DNA of 64,000 nucleotides, taken from NCBI RefSeq assembly GCF_000512585.2, contig NC_089241.1, forward strand, positions 7,148,001 to 7,212,000, written 5' to 3'. Numbering within the stretch: position 1 is the stretch's first letter; every line of letters begins with the position of its first letter. Under the pieces are notes generated by a model. That model ran no database searches and had not been told where the DNA came from. It worked only from the letters and a program-made list of their open reading frames with translations. The translations under genes and the position numbers were made by a program. Source of the DNA: Kwoniella bestiolae CBS 10118. Its lineage: Eukaryota > Basidiomycota > Tremellomycetes > Tremellales > Cryptococcaceae. This document shows positions 32,536-44,605 of this stretch, in pieces.

Positions 32536-34240
32536 ATGACTATCAACCCACCTGAGGCCCAACAGCACGCGTTATTTCAGCCCATCTCGCTGGGTGGGAT
32601 TCACCTGAAACATCGGGTGGTGATGGCTCCGATGACACGTCTCAGAGCGGATGACGAGACTGCTGTACCTGCGCAATCGTCTATTACATACTATGAGCAA
32701 CGGGCTACCGGTGAGTGTAATCCGTATCTTATGGAACGAACAAAAACAATCTCCTCCATAATGAGCTGTTGATGTAATGGTTTCCCAATAGATGGCGGTC
32801 TTATCATCACCGAAGGAGTGGTACCTTCCGCAGAAGGCAAAGGATGGCATCATTCGCCTGGGATCTGGTCGAAAGATCAGATTCAAACTTGGAAGAAGAT
32901 CGTGGATGCTGTTCATGCCAAGGGAGGCAAGATAGTCTGTCAGCTTTTCGCCGCTGGGTGAGTTGATCACCTCTCCTCTCCTTACAGATTAGTTCCACCG
33001 ATGGGTCACTCAACATGAGGAAGCTAACGACCCTTATCTCCCTATTCTTGTAGTCGAGTTGCAGATCCAACTTGTACATCGGTAGTGTACGCTCCATCCG
33101 ACATGAACGATCCCACTCCTGGAGCCCCGAAGCCTCCCCTCAAGGTGATGACCGTCGAAGATATCAAGCGAAGTGTCAGTGATTTCGTTCAAGGAGCTAA
33201 GAATTGCATGAAAGCTGGGTTCGACGGTGTGGAACTGCACAGTGCTAACGGATATGTGAGCTGGACATGGGGATATTGATCAGTGATTATGTGACGAAGC
33301 TGATAAATGATCTGTTTCAACGCTAGCTGTTGGACCAATTCGTGAGTTTTCATCTGTCCAAATCAGCCTGATCGGCAAGGTTCACGTCAGTGCTCTATCC
33401 CATGAACTGATGATATTATCATTCTTGTCCTTTCTCTCTGTCACACCTCAACTCAGGTGCAAAGAAACTCCAATCATCGAGCAGACGAATACGGCGGCTC
33501 CCTCGCCAACAGACTCCGATTCCCACTCGAAGTCTTCACATCCGTCGCTGCGGTGATCGGCTCAGAGAAAATCGGAATTCGCATATCCCCCTTTTCCACT
33601 TTTCAAGGTATGAGAGATCCCCATGACCCCCTTGGCCTCTATATGGCATGCATCAAGGCCGTGCTCGATGCGTTACCGGGACTAGCATATATACACGCGG
33701 TGATGCCTCGAGTGAGTGGTGCGACGGACCAGGATCCTGACAAGTTGGGTGAACAGGATGATCTGGATCCTATTAGACAGATGTGTAGGGAGAGGAAGGT
33801 AGCGTTCATCGTGGCTGGGGGATTCAAGAGGGAAGAGGCGTTGGAGTTCGCCGAGAAGAATGGCGATTTGGTTGCTTTCGGAAGGTACTTTACCTGTAGG
33901 TTATTTTCATCTATAATGCTTTCTGGCATTGATATCGTAAGATTGTTGGTGTGATTATCAGCTGACCTGTTTATGATTGTCCTCAGCAAACCCCGACCTA
34001 GTAGCTAGGATCAAGAACAACTGGCCGCTGGTTCAGTACAACAGACAGCTGTTCTACACCCAAGGTACCGAAGGGTACACCGAGTGAGTCTTCCTCCACA
34101 TCTGACCTCGAATATAGGGGTTGATTGAAAGGATAAGGCTAACCAGAAATATGCGTGAATACAGCTGGGCTGAGTACAAGGCGACTCATCAGTTCGAGGC
34201 TTCTTATCCTGAAGCACGATCTGTCGAGGTCTCAGCGTGA
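32536..34240 (+). CDS. Old Yellow Enzyme family NAD(P)H:flavin oxidoreductase
   Basis: Seven exons (32536-32710, 32792-32957, 33054-33255, 33327-33341, 33457-33895, 33987-34083, 34165-34240) encode 389 residues, the normal OYE length. The FMN barrel starts with LFQPISLGGIHLKHRVVMAP and MTRLRAD. The substrate-binding His176/Asn179 pair is in VELHSANGYLLDQF, followed by SNHRADEYGGSLANR. The phosphate-binding end has FIVAGGF and DLVAFGRYFTSNPDLV. It reduces activated C=C bonds of enones using NADPH. The 15-base exon encodes only LLDQF. The physiological substrate is unknown. Confidence 0.93.
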
Positions 34241-34695
34241 GAACGAGACAGATCAAGGTCTGATAAGACGAGTGAGAATGTGCAGATAGGTATGATTGTT
34301 TCCAGGTAGACAGATAGATGAAAAAGCAGATATGAGTATGCACAAGTGTACAAGCCATACATGTGGTCCTCGTTGCATCATCCAAACATGCATTGGTATG
34401 CGGTGAGATGAACAAAACCGCCACGTTGGCTAAAGATATTTTAAGTGCTGTCTCAGGTGATCCATAACGCCGAAACGCCGTCCACCTTGAATTCTGTATT
34501 TTTATTGTTCATGCGTCTCTTGTCCTCTTTTAGTGGAATTGATATCATTCTCATCGATAATTTACCTCTATCTGGTATCATCAAAGACATCCACAAAGGG
34601 AACAGCTCAGCAGGTCGCATATCGTCCATCCCATTCCATCCCCTCTCGACACAGACCAACCAGAGCGGACGAAAAAGGCCTGAAACCCACTCAAA
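34241..34695. other. Intergenic region upstream of eIF3h
   Basis: About 450 bases. No supported exon or repeat was seen. It contains the 3' region of the Old Yellow Enzyme gene and the eIF3h promoter. Confidence 0.4.
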
Positions 34696-36314
34696 ATGAC
34701 TTCCATGGCAGCTGCTCTCGCAGCTTCATTACCCGCTGCAATCTCAAGAACCGGTACACCCCAACCTTCCACCACCACCCAACAGCAGCAACAACCCAAG
34801 CAGTTCCCACAGAGGCTGGAGGGTGTTGTAGATGTAGAAGCTGCTAGGGAGGTAGAGAGCGTGCAGTTGAACTCCTTGGTGAGTAATTATACTTTTAAGA
34901 AGATAGATGCGTCGTGAAGAAAGGAAGTATTGACTTTTGCATCAACAGGTCTTCCTCAAAATGATGAAACATTCCACAGACATCTTACCACCCCCTCCAG
35001 CCAACACTTTACAACAAGATAGAAACGCACCACCACCTACTGCCCTTTCATCTCACACGGACTGCCTGGGTGTATTGTTGGGTTTGGATCTGGACGGAGT
35101 GATGGAAGTGGAAGATTCGTTTGCTTTACCAGGAGGAGAGACTAACCTTGGGGGTGAGTGGGATATTCCAATATTCCTCGAGCCAGCTCAACTTACTCCT
35201 CCAATCTCCACATACACCGTCATTCCGTAACGCATACAATCATATATTCGCGCTTGACGCAACCACACTAACTTGTCATACCCATTAGCCAACTCATACT
35301 CTGATCGACTTCTCACCCACTTAAGAGAGGTCCAAACACCCGACTCACCAGTGGGTATCTACCTTTCAACGCACAACGGAGGCTTCGCCACCAGAGTATC
35401 CATCGAGCTGTTGTCTGCCGTTGAGAAACACGCTGGAGGAAGGGGAAAGGCTATCTTGGTGGTTCACGATGCTAGTAAATCCAATGGAGGTGATTTGAGC
35501 GTGAAGGCTTACAGGCTGGGTGAAGGGGCTAGGGAGGCTGCTAAGTTGGGTAAATGGGATGAGAAGACGTGAGTGGGAATTCCTGTTATATTTGACCTGG
35601 ATACCGCGGCAAGCTCTCGACAAATACTAGAATCGCTGTTGGGAGGGGAGGTCGTTGCGAAATCGCTCCAGGATCTCGTTCGGTGAAAGCATCGTCGCTA
35701 GGAGGAAAAATCCAAGTCTCAAGCTATGAAACGCATGCTGGCAAGCTGTTAGCACGGAACATCTCGCTGACGTTGCTTCTTTGTTACCCCACAGCCTTAC
35801 CGAGAACGGTATAACCTCATCAACCCTCCTCTCACCCTTACCTCTCACCATAACTTCCCCAACTCTCATCTCCGCCTTCCTTTCAACCCTCACCACTCCA
35901 TCCTCCGAAACCCAAACCGAACGAACCCTATCTAGCTCATCAGGTTCAGTACCCCTCCCACCATCCTTCGCACCACTCATCAACCCAACTTCGACCTCCT
36001 TGACCTCCTACCTTCAAAACACCCTTGACTCGCTGACCCTCCACTCGCACGAAGCCAACAACATTGCATTCCTGAGTAGGCAAATCGCCAGAGAGAAGGT
36101 GAAGCACGAACAGATGGTCAAGGATCGTGAGGAGGAGAACATCAAGAGGAGGAAACAGGGTTTGTCAGAGTTCCCTTCGATCCCCAAGGAAATTAAGAAT
36201 CCTACGAAGGAGCCTTCGAGGTTGGAGATGATCTGTTTGAACGGTACGACCGAGGGGTTGGCTAAGAACATGGCGGCTGAGGCTGGGAAGGGTCTGGTCA
36301 GGACTTATCTCTAA
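34696..36314 (+). CDS. EIF3H: Translation initiation factor eIF3 subunit h (MPN domain)
   Basis: Four exons (34696-34878, 34949-35153, 35289-35568, 35795-36314) give 395 residues. After a Gln/Thr-rich N-terminus, the MPN domain opens with VQLNSLVFLKMMKHSTD and GVLLGLDLDGVMEVEDSF, the pattern of eIF3h. PVGIYLSTHNGGFAT replaces the JAMM metal site, as expected for this non-catalytic subunit. The C-terminal part has the basic helix REKVKHEQMVKDREEENIKR seen in eIF3h. It acts in the cytosolic 43S pre-initiation complex. A closely related MPN subunit (eIF3f) is the alternative, but the C-terminal helix favours h. The last intron is long for the window (226 bases). Confidence 0.85.
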
Positions 36315-36615
36315 ATTATGTGGGGAGAGAGATTGTATATAGATATAGCATCAGATCATTGTACGGTTGATCTAGATTCATGCATTTGGGTTTCACACGA
36401 TTGGCCGTGAACATTTGACGCTTGGACTGACCACTGCGCAAGTGAACTTGGCGTATCTCATGTGGTGACATGCGAATGATATGTGACATGCGTTTTATAA
36501 AGAGTTGTGATGCTGTACAACAAGTAATGATATTATTCTATGACAGTGGAGATATTTGTTCTATCAGATAATCGATTGCCCAAATCGCCCAGTCTCTCCC
36601 AATATTCTATTCCGA

Positions 36616-38590
36616 TCACTGTTCGTCACTCAAACACTTAGAATTTCTGATAACTCCACTGCCCAAACACCAATCACCATACCATATCGCAGCTACTTGA
36701 CCAGGTGCCACGCCAGGTAGAGGGTCTGGGAAGTCGATGATAACACTACAGATAATATCAGAAACATCTCTGTCTATGCCTTTTGATGTAAGATGGAAGA
36801 GAACCCAACTCACCCTCCATTGCTATCCGTCGGTGTAACTCTCGCAGGAACAGGGTCCATCCGATGTCTGACTTGGACATTGATCTTTCCATCGTAGTCT
36901 TTCTCTATAAGATCAGAGGGATAATCTCCATGGATCCAATGGAAGCGGTCGGTAGCCACGCTAGTACACTGTAGCATCGGATGATCACTTGAATGCAATG
37001 ACCAGCTCAGCCTGATTTGCCGTTTATCCCTGTATATGACTCTACTACTCACTTGCCAGGAACAACCAGAATATCATTCTTATGTTCCCCTAGACCTTTC
37101 TTAGCGATGTACAGGGGTTTGAGCTGATCAGCAATTTTGGCTCGTTGGCCTATGGTGTAGTACCATAATCCTTTATGATGACCTAGCATCTCTCCTGTTA
37201 GAGTGACGATATGACCTTGGGATTTGGGTGGAGAGGTGTACTGGGCTGTAACAATAATTAGACAGGTCAGTCATCGCTTTCTGTCCATAGACCATCATTC
37301 ATATGGGACAAACGAGAAACGAGAGCCAGCATACTCTGTCCTGCAGAGCCATATTGTATGTGAGAGAAAAGCAAGAGAATAACAACGACTTACATATAAA
37401 ATCACCGAATTTACCTCTTTCACCTATAAAGCACACTCCCATGGATTCCTCCTTCTTCGCATTGGGCAGATTCCAGTAGGTTGCCAGTTGACGAACGGTG
37501 GATTTGGTCAATCGACCAAGAGGAAGTATGGTCTACACCAGGAGGAATAGATTCAGCAAATGAACGATCCCATGTCTGACCAATAGAAGACCATCAGAAT
37601 GACAGATATCCAAAACCTTTGGCTCACCCTGCTGAGTTGCTGCTCGTTCATCTGCGAGAGATAATACGTCTGATCTTTCGTATGATCCTCCGCTCTCATC
37701 AATTTGGATATAGCAGAAGAATGCTCGACATGACCATAATGCCCCGTAGCTAGGAAATGTCGTCTATGCTTCGGTAGATGTTCCATAAGAGCACCGAATT
37801 TGATTTCTCTAAATCATCATCAGATCATCAGTACATTGCTGCTCGACGTAAAGAGCCTGAAAACGGAACACACCTATTACAATCTACATCCGGATTTGGG
37901 GTTCTCCCATTCTCCCAAACATTTATAGAAGGTTCGAATACCCTACTCCAGTACTCTTTACTGAGATCGACCAGCTTGACTTTATCTCGAGGTATACCGA
38001 TGGATCTGGTTATAGATTGGACATCGTGCCAGTCTTTCTCCCATTGACAACCTGACTTGGTATTGCTTGATTGGTATGAGAGGGCATATTGCGACGAAGG
38101 GGAAGAAGAGGAAGATTCGGACAGGAGGGGATCCCAGTTGCGCATGAATATTACGTCGAGGTTTAGTGGCTAGGTCATATACATTAGATTTAGCCTTGCC
38201 CTTGAGACGTTGTTGGATAGTTCGAGAGTATAGCAGTGAGACTACTTATCACACTTACCAGCTCGCACAGTATCCTCAATGATGTAGCTGAATCGACTCC
38301 TCCAGACACTGCTACGGTCACTAGCAAGATAGAGATATAATCAGAATTTATCATTCATGGTACACATTGAAGCGAAAAGATTGCCCACCATCATCCCCTT
38401 CTTCCAAACCCAACTGATCGAGAGTGGGTATCAGATCATTCACCTCCTTCTGCGACAGCGTAGCTATACTTCTTCTGCTGATCACAGTCATTATGATCCT
38501 CTTTCGTGGTATATATCGAGCGGCAATCCTCGATGGACCTGCTATCGGATGACATGATCTCAGACAGGTGCTGAGTCCTAGTAAAGCCAT
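36616..38590 (-). CDS. MTU1: Mitochondrial tRNA-specific 2-thiouridylase (MnmA/MTU1 type)
   Basis: Eight minus-strand exons (38590-38389, 38320-38259, 38169-37874, 37808-37628, 37532-37394, 37245-37053, 36960-36814, 36745-36616) encode about 449 residues. The N-terminus is basic and hydroxylated (CLRSCHPIAGPSRIAARYIP), consistent with mitochondrial import. The PP-loop is AVSGGVDSATS at about residues 71-81. The two catalytic cysteines are Cys185 in TPNPDVDCN and Cys281 in SMGVCFIGE. YYTIGQRAKI and the C-terminal barrel with APGQVAAIWYGD complete the family pattern. It thiolates U34 of mitochondrial tRNAs. A TTCACTC-type repeat lies in the promoter. Confidence 0.93.
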
Positions 38591-38913
38591 GTTGTTGATC
38601 CTTTCTTCTACTCTACTCTCCTTTCCCTTTCTGTTTTCTCCCTCGAGTGGATATGGGCTCCGATGTCGATGACGATGAATACTATCAGATTTGTTGGCAA
38701 GGAAGAGGAATAGAAAAATTCCAAAAAAATACCAACATCTTCCCTCCACTCTCGAATAAACGCGTCGTACAAACAATCCGACTAGCACAATCCATCTTCA
38801 CTCTTCACTCTTCACTCTTCACTCTTCCTCTTCCCTCTCATCATCGTACCCTGGTTCATTTCCCTATCTATCTCTGATCACTGCTGCAGGGTAGCTGCAT
38901 CTAGATTCAAGTC
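38591..38913. promoter_or_regulatory. Divergent promoter of MTU1 and BAH-PHD genes
   Basis: 323 bases between divergent starts. It contains a pyrimidine-rich tandem repeat, CTTCACT repeated four times at 38796-38825, followed by a further CT-rich run. Such tracts are common near basidiomycete transcription starts. Confidence 0.5.
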
Positions 38914-41248
38914 ATGTCAGCTCGAAAACGAAAATCAATGGGAGGGGCATCCGCAAGTCCCGTAAAGGACGATGGTGGAGAATCATCGTCACCTACCTCT
39001 TGGACCCCTCCGTGAGTATACATTGCAAAGAAGTCAGTGCATAACATACTTACGAGGATACGGGACTATCTCGCAGCACTGAGAAGGAGTTTATGGCTCT
39101 GAAAAGATACAAGTGAGTAGATTTCGCTCTACGGAATGATCTGATATGAGCTGATGAGATCTTCAACACAGATCGTTCTTACGTGAGTGGAAGGGAATCC
39201 AACATAATCTTGGCTATCTGCCATTGCTAACATAGGTTCAAATCAGTCCCACCAAGCAACTCGTATGCTGTTGGGCAATTGTATGTCGTCTTGCCACTCT
39301 GTTACTCCACTTCTCAAAGGCTAACTCAAGAGTTGTGCGGTATTATAGTGTGTGGATGGACCACGAGCAAAAGAGATCCAAACATCCCATCAACAACTCT
39401 ACCTCTCATCCACCACCTAGTAAAAAAGCCAGGACCTCCCTCTTAGCCCTCGATGAATTTGGCCACCCACCGCCAGGGGCGCTGGACGCCGAGGAACCGA
39501 GTCCCGGACCACTAGCTAGAATTCACGAGGAAGATGATCACAATCAGTATTGGAATGATGGGTACTGGATTGGAAAGATTATTGAGATTAGAGCGAGGGA
39601 CACTTCGTTTGTCTGGATGTGAGTGACTGGCATCTATCTTCTGCGCATCTGAAGGGTGGACTGCAAGCTGATTGAGCATTGCGGGTGCAGGAAAATACGA
39701 TGGATGTGCAGAACAATCACCGAGTGCAAAGAGACTGGAATCAAGACCGGGCTGTGAGTTGGCTTGCTTTATTACTTTCTGGCTGGGATGGACAACAAGG
39801 ACCCGTTTAGGTTATGACTTACTTAGAGCTAACGTGTGGATCCTTCATAGACCTCGAAGTAAAGCCGGTCCGAAAGAAATATTCATGCTTGGTCCAGAAA
39901 TGGATGGATTACAGCCTGTAGGAGCTGTTGAAGGTGCGCTCCATCTTTCTAACATATTCCATTTATGAATCCAGACGTCAATGCACAATATTTTTTCCTT
40001 ATCTTACCACTCTCTCCCTCCAAAAAAGTCCAGATGCTGAGATCAATATTTCCGCAGGTCCTGCCCCAGTCGTGGTTTTCGACGAACGCAATCCTATGCA
40101 AGCACCATTTGCGCGTAGCAAGATCTTCCTGAGGTCGGAAGGTAGAACACCGACCGAAGAAGAAGCCATTGCTGTACGTGCCATCAACCTGTTTGGATAC
40201 TATGCGCTGACGATTCAAATCAAAAGATCCATAACAAAAGAACAGCAGGCAATGTTGAGCCTTCATCAAAGAAAAAGGCTCGTGCATCTGAACCTGGACC
40301 GTCGAAACATCTTTTCGTGGGTGGTGTCCCATTCATTAGCCATTGAGAAGATACGGGGTGACCTATTTGACATTGTGTAGCCTCTGAGAAAGTCGACATG
40401 CTACTGTGGTGATCCATATAGACCTCCGACAGATAGAGAAGAACCTATGGCTCTTTGTGCTCATCGAGGTGAGTTTCAACTTGCTCTATACCATGGCACT
40501 GTTTGAGCCCTTTTGAGCTATGGCTGACTTACTATTTCGCCTATCAGGTTGCCTCAAATGGTTTCACCTCGGATGTCTCGACTGGAAAAATACCTATCGA
40601 CGCGAAGCCACTCCCTCTTTAGTTGAAGATGTGGTCTCCTCGGGCGTTCAGCTCATGTCGCTCCTACCTGAATACGGATTGACCACTCCAGCCGAGACCA
40701 TACCGTTTGACATGGACCCTGCAGATTTGGATTTCGATCCAATCGAAGAGAGTTATGGTATCAAGAAGGAGAAAAGGGATACGCCGAAGAAGAAGAATCA
40801 AAATCAAAATCACTCTCGCAACAACTCGAATGCTGGTGCTGGTGCTGGTGCTGCTAACACTGCGAGTGTGGACGACCGGGGAGCGGTGCCTGAGATCAGT
40901 AAAGAGGGATTGGAGAAGAACAAAGTTGCCGATAGTCATTTACCCAACAATGTTCTCAGGGTAGCAGAGTATCCTATCGTGAGAGGAACGAGCGATACGG
41001 GTATAGTGGGTAATGCGAGATACATCCTCAGGGCTAGACAGATCGTCTTGCAGAATAGGAAGATCAGGAGAGCGAAGAAAGTGGATGTTGAAGAGGTTGA
41101 TAGGATCGAGAAGATGATTAGGGAATGGATGGATATATGGGAGGTCAAGGCGGAAGTGAAGAAGGAAGATGGTGTCAAGGAGGACGAGGGAGAGGTGGAA
41201 GGTAGAGAAGTCACTTGGCTCTGTCCGAACTGCAGGAGAGCTATTTAG
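38914..41248 (+). CDS. BAH and PHD domain chromatin protein
   Basis: Eleven exons (38914-39011, 39077-39112, 39172-39182, 39247-39280, 39349-39618, 39691-39753, 39851-39933, 40034-40173, 40227-40316, 40381-40468, 40548-41248) encode about 537 residues. A BAH domain spans roughly residues 40-245: SYAVGQFVWMDHE, YWIGKIIEIRARD, WMKIRWMCRT and VVVFDERNP, with a Ser/Pro-rich insert. A PHD finger begins at Cys282 (CYCGDPYRPP), then Cys301, Cys306, His311 and Cys314 in GCLKWFHLGCLDW. The closing pair is far away at Cys530/Cys533 (WLCPNC). The protein is a probable nuclear reader of histone tails. Exon 3 is only 11 bases. The intron at 39934-40033 has a weaker GTGCGC donor. Confidence 0.82.
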
Positions 41249-41567
41249 TGGAATTGGAGAACGAACTTTTTAGTTGACTTTGGGCGAACGTCCTCTGTTC
41301 GAAACGATTTGAGGAGGCGAATTGGGGTTTCTTGATTGGGCGAGACCAGAGATGATGATTGAGGGAACGAGATGAGCTAGATTTGGAGAGGCATGATGAG
41401 TCGTTTTCTTGTTTTGGGCCAGTCATTGAATACTTGTAGTTCATACATATCAATATCGACTTGAGGGAGAAGAGATGTGATCAAATAAATGCACATGACA
41501 TTGGATACCTGGGACATCACTAACTAGTTCAGTTGGCACTAACGACGTACGACCCGACACAGACAGA
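41249..41567. other. Convergent intergenic region
   Basis: About 320 bases between the ends of the BAH-PHD gene and the first gene of the accessory island. Nothing beyond 3' untranslated sequence was recognised. Confidence 0.4.
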
Positions 41568-42393
41568 TCAATTGTAGGTAAACTTCTCAGGTAACCCAGA
41601 AATACTGACATCCCTGAGTGTAGAACAAGTTTCGTACCCCTCATCAGTCCTGTAAGTATAGACACCATCGTATTCCTGCTGACTTGGTGAGATCCTGTAA
41701 CCCAAAAATGTAGGTACGATATCGATCTCGGCAGATTGGCCTTCGGGTTGCCAAGTCGTCTGCACGGTCTCCCTTGTCCCAGGCCTAGTACTGGGAGCTA
41801 AGGCGAACTGTGTGATTCTCAAGTGCGGCCTCAGCTTATCCTGGACTTTGGCAGAAGTATCTGATCCATCGTTGGTGGGTATTCTCGTTCGCCCCAGGAA
41901 CACCACGTCGGGAATCACTTACGGTGAATCATGATATCGGTAGTAAATTCTGGCTGTGTCTTCAGTCAGTCTGCCACGAGCTTAGGTCAGTCAGTGTCCC
42001 AATTACTATGGATGACCAGGTAACACTGTAAACCTACTTGGTCCCAATATTGGAAATATCGAACTCTTTGATATCTGAGGGTGTGAGTGTCCTGTAGATC
42101 TTCGAAGATTTCACCTTAGGCTTAAACAGGGGATTTATAATTCCGATCGATTTGGAGCAACTCGCATTAGGACATGTGAGGATCGCCCTAGAGGTGATTT
42201 TGACCATTGTACTTCCTGATCTCCCATCGTATTTATGTCCGATTATGCTGATCAATGATTTCTGTCTGCAAGTCTCACTGGGACAGGTCAATTCGAGGTC
42301 GGCTTGACGCACTGCAGAATCGTTCGTTTTGCCCACGAGCTTGAGGTCTCGCGCTGTGGCTAAGATGGTGTTGCAGGAACGTGGCCGAGGCAT
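41568..42393 (-). CDS. Uncharacterised Cys-pair protein, member A
   Basis: Three minus-strand exons (42393-42038, 41970-41923, 41883-41568) give about 239 residues. I do not recognise a domain. Two similar short cysteine pairs are seen, Cys37/Cys42 in LTCPSETC and Cys74/Cys79 in LTCPNASC, separated by a region rich in strands. This may be a small zinc-binding or disulfide unit. The C-terminal third has FLGYRISPSQQEYDGVYTYR. No signal peptide is evident at this start. An upstream exon is possible because an acceptor-like cag precedes the ATG. One intron is 39 bases. A related, interrupted gene lies immediately upstream on the same strand, so this is a small local family. Confidence 0.55.
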
Positions 42394-43029
42394 GCTGAGG
42401 GGGTACTGCTGGAACTTGAAGTAGCGCAAGATGCGTATGAAGATAGTAAAAGACGGAACAAGTGTTGGGTGAGCAAGTCATGTAGATGTCTCTCAAAAGA
42501 CCATCATCTGGACGCTATAAATGACTAAATTGCGGGCTCATCGATTGACTCGATAGCGGGTAGTTTCATACTATTACTCCGCTTTCATCCCTGACACTGG
42601 CTACCGAAGGGACATTCCTTTGGTCAAAACTCAGATGAAACGAAATAACAGCGTCGGAACTTAGGGAGCAGCATGTCGGAAACATACAGACATACTCCGT
42701 CAGCTCAAGAACGCGGCATCCGCATTCGCATCCGCATCCGAACCCGAATCTAGCAATATTAGCGAGCAGAGTTTCCAGTACGCAAGGTAGACCCCTACCG
42801 CGGGCTGATTCTCCGTGACTCATGCGTCACTGTTTCTGACTCTAGCTCCCATTGTAATTTCCAGCCAGCCAGGCATCCCAGTCGACTGGTCGATCGGATG
42901 GTTCTGCCCGATCCCCACGAATTGCCGGAACTTCCACCAAAGATCGAGGAGGGGCGGAATTTGAAGCGTATATGATCGCTTGAAATATTACTCTGAGCAT
43001 TATATTCTTTTGAATCATCTAGTAAATTT
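42394..43029. other. Region between the two Cys-pair genes
   Basis: About 640 bases without a supported exon. A short CGCATC/CGCATT run (42718-42740) is the only repeat noticed. Confidence 0.4.
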
Positions 43030-43944
43030 TCACTCACATTTCCTACTCATCGGAATATCCCTAGCATCTCTCGTATCGTACGGCGCGGTACCTTCCCCCT
43101 CACCTCGATGCAGCCACCTAGTCAGAAGACACGATCGCGATTGGCTGTTCTCCCTCTTATCCGACGATGGGCCAAAATCACCTCGCAGAAACCTTTCGTA
43201 ATCGTATTTGAGCGACTTCATCGACTGAGGCTTATCGTGTCTGGTAACAGGATAGATCTTGAGTTGCGTCGGAGTATCTTCAAAGTAGTATTGACCCGAA
43301 AGCGGATTTCTCCTCGAGTCGTACCACAGATACTTAATTTCACTGGCGATCCTCGATTGTTCGCTTGACTTGTTGTACCAGAAGCTGTCTTTCGACGTAG
43401 CCCAACATGCTACTGTCAAGTGCAGTTTTTCCCGCCTCCAAGATTTTCTGCTCAAGAACGCTATCACAAGGAACTCATCATCAGTTGGAGAAGCAACGCA
43501 CAGCCAATTTACTTAAGCAGACTCAACTGCGAGCGGGTAACAGTCTAGGAAGAACTTCTGTGAGATGACTCACGATGATCCTCTGGACTTTGAAATCCCC
43601 ATGGCAGTCATATCACCATCCACCAGCGCAGACTCACTCAACACTATCTCGTTGCATGACAAAGGTCTGAAATCCGGATTGATGAAGTCTATTCGCTAAT
43701 TACAGTTCCCACATTTGACCGAGATCATGTATACAGTGCTGTTGATGAGTGCACCACTTGAAAGATTGCCGTTCGGGTTCATAGATGTTTCGATGTCGAG
43801 TCGCCCGATTTTACCGCATGGTGTTGGGGCTGTGCACCTCAATGAGTATGTCTTGGTGGAATGATCTTTGTGAGAATCGTTGTATGGACCTTGAAAGATG
43901 GAGGGATGGTTCAGATGGCGAGAGTTGCTGTTGATCGCAGACAT
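43030..43944 (-). pseudogene. Uncharacterised Cys-pair protein, member B (in-frame stop)
   Basis: Starting at 43944 the frame reads SLRCTAPTPCGKIGRLDIE and SVKCGNCN, paralleling the two Cys pairs of member A, then meets TAG at 43696-43698. Beyond the stop the same frame continues with RIDFINPDFRPLSCNEIVL, which matches member A's IGIINPLFKPKVKS. A later open segment on the same strand (about 43490-43030) reads SPTDDEFLVIAFLSRKSW, then ASEIKYLWYDSRRNPLSGQY, paralleling A's C-terminal third. Exon borders between these blocks could not be fixed. Either the gene is a pseudogene, or the functional product is the 82-residue N-terminal part. Confidence 0.5.
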
Positions 43945-44605
43945 GTCTATGTACGTCAAAAAATGCCTTTGCCCCGTTTAAGCGTGTTGCTGAATCCGAT
44001 TTGAACGTTCCAAAGACAGTTCGATCCTCTTCTTTATATGTATATTGCTGGAGCGCCGGCTGGCAAACAGGCGCTATCGCATTGATGGCGTGTTTAAGCA
44101 TTGTATAACACAGTAGAGGTTCGGTCAACCTTTCATGTTCTTGAAGTCCTACTAACGGTCTCTCGGCTTTGAAGTCCAGAGGCGATGTTCGCCATAATTT
44201 ACTTATGCACTTCGCTGTCTCACGGATTACAACCTTTGAGTCGCATCATTTCTGCAGGTTCATTGTTATACAGGCAGAGAGATAGCCATATGGCTGTCTC
44301 AACGTTATCGCCGAGTCTGGACTTGTCAGGGCTCCTTTGACATGATCAAGTGTCTTCGGACGGCGCAGCTCTGAATCAGAGGTGACGGAAGGCGACAAAC
44401 TATCTCAACGAATCACGATACAGCCGCATCAGTTGCATGTCTTGATCCGAGGTAGAAGCCGGAAGATGAAAGTCATCCGTCCAATATGCATACAGTCAAA
44501 GGCTACGTAAACGCTACAAGATAGGCTGAAAGAGCGAAGGAGAATAGGAACGCCCATGAGGCATCCGGCAGCTTCTGCTGATATCATGACCAGATATGAA
44601 CGGCC
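43945..44605. other. Region between Cys-pair genes and the secreted-protein array
   Basis: About 660 bases. An open segment on the minus strand (43811-44128) overlaps the start of member B but has no recognisable domain. Nothing else is supported. Confidence 0.35.

Noticed and set aside
36961..36970. Acceptor at CTACAG|TGTACT in the 2-thiouridylase
   Set aside because: It gives the wrong reading frame. The next TAG (before CGTGGC) restores the frame and the family sequence.
39934..39974. Short 41-base intron in the BAH-PHD gene ending at GAATCCAG
   Set aside because: It leads into a frame with unlikely sequence. The longer intron to 40033 gives the expected BAH continuation VVVFDERNP.
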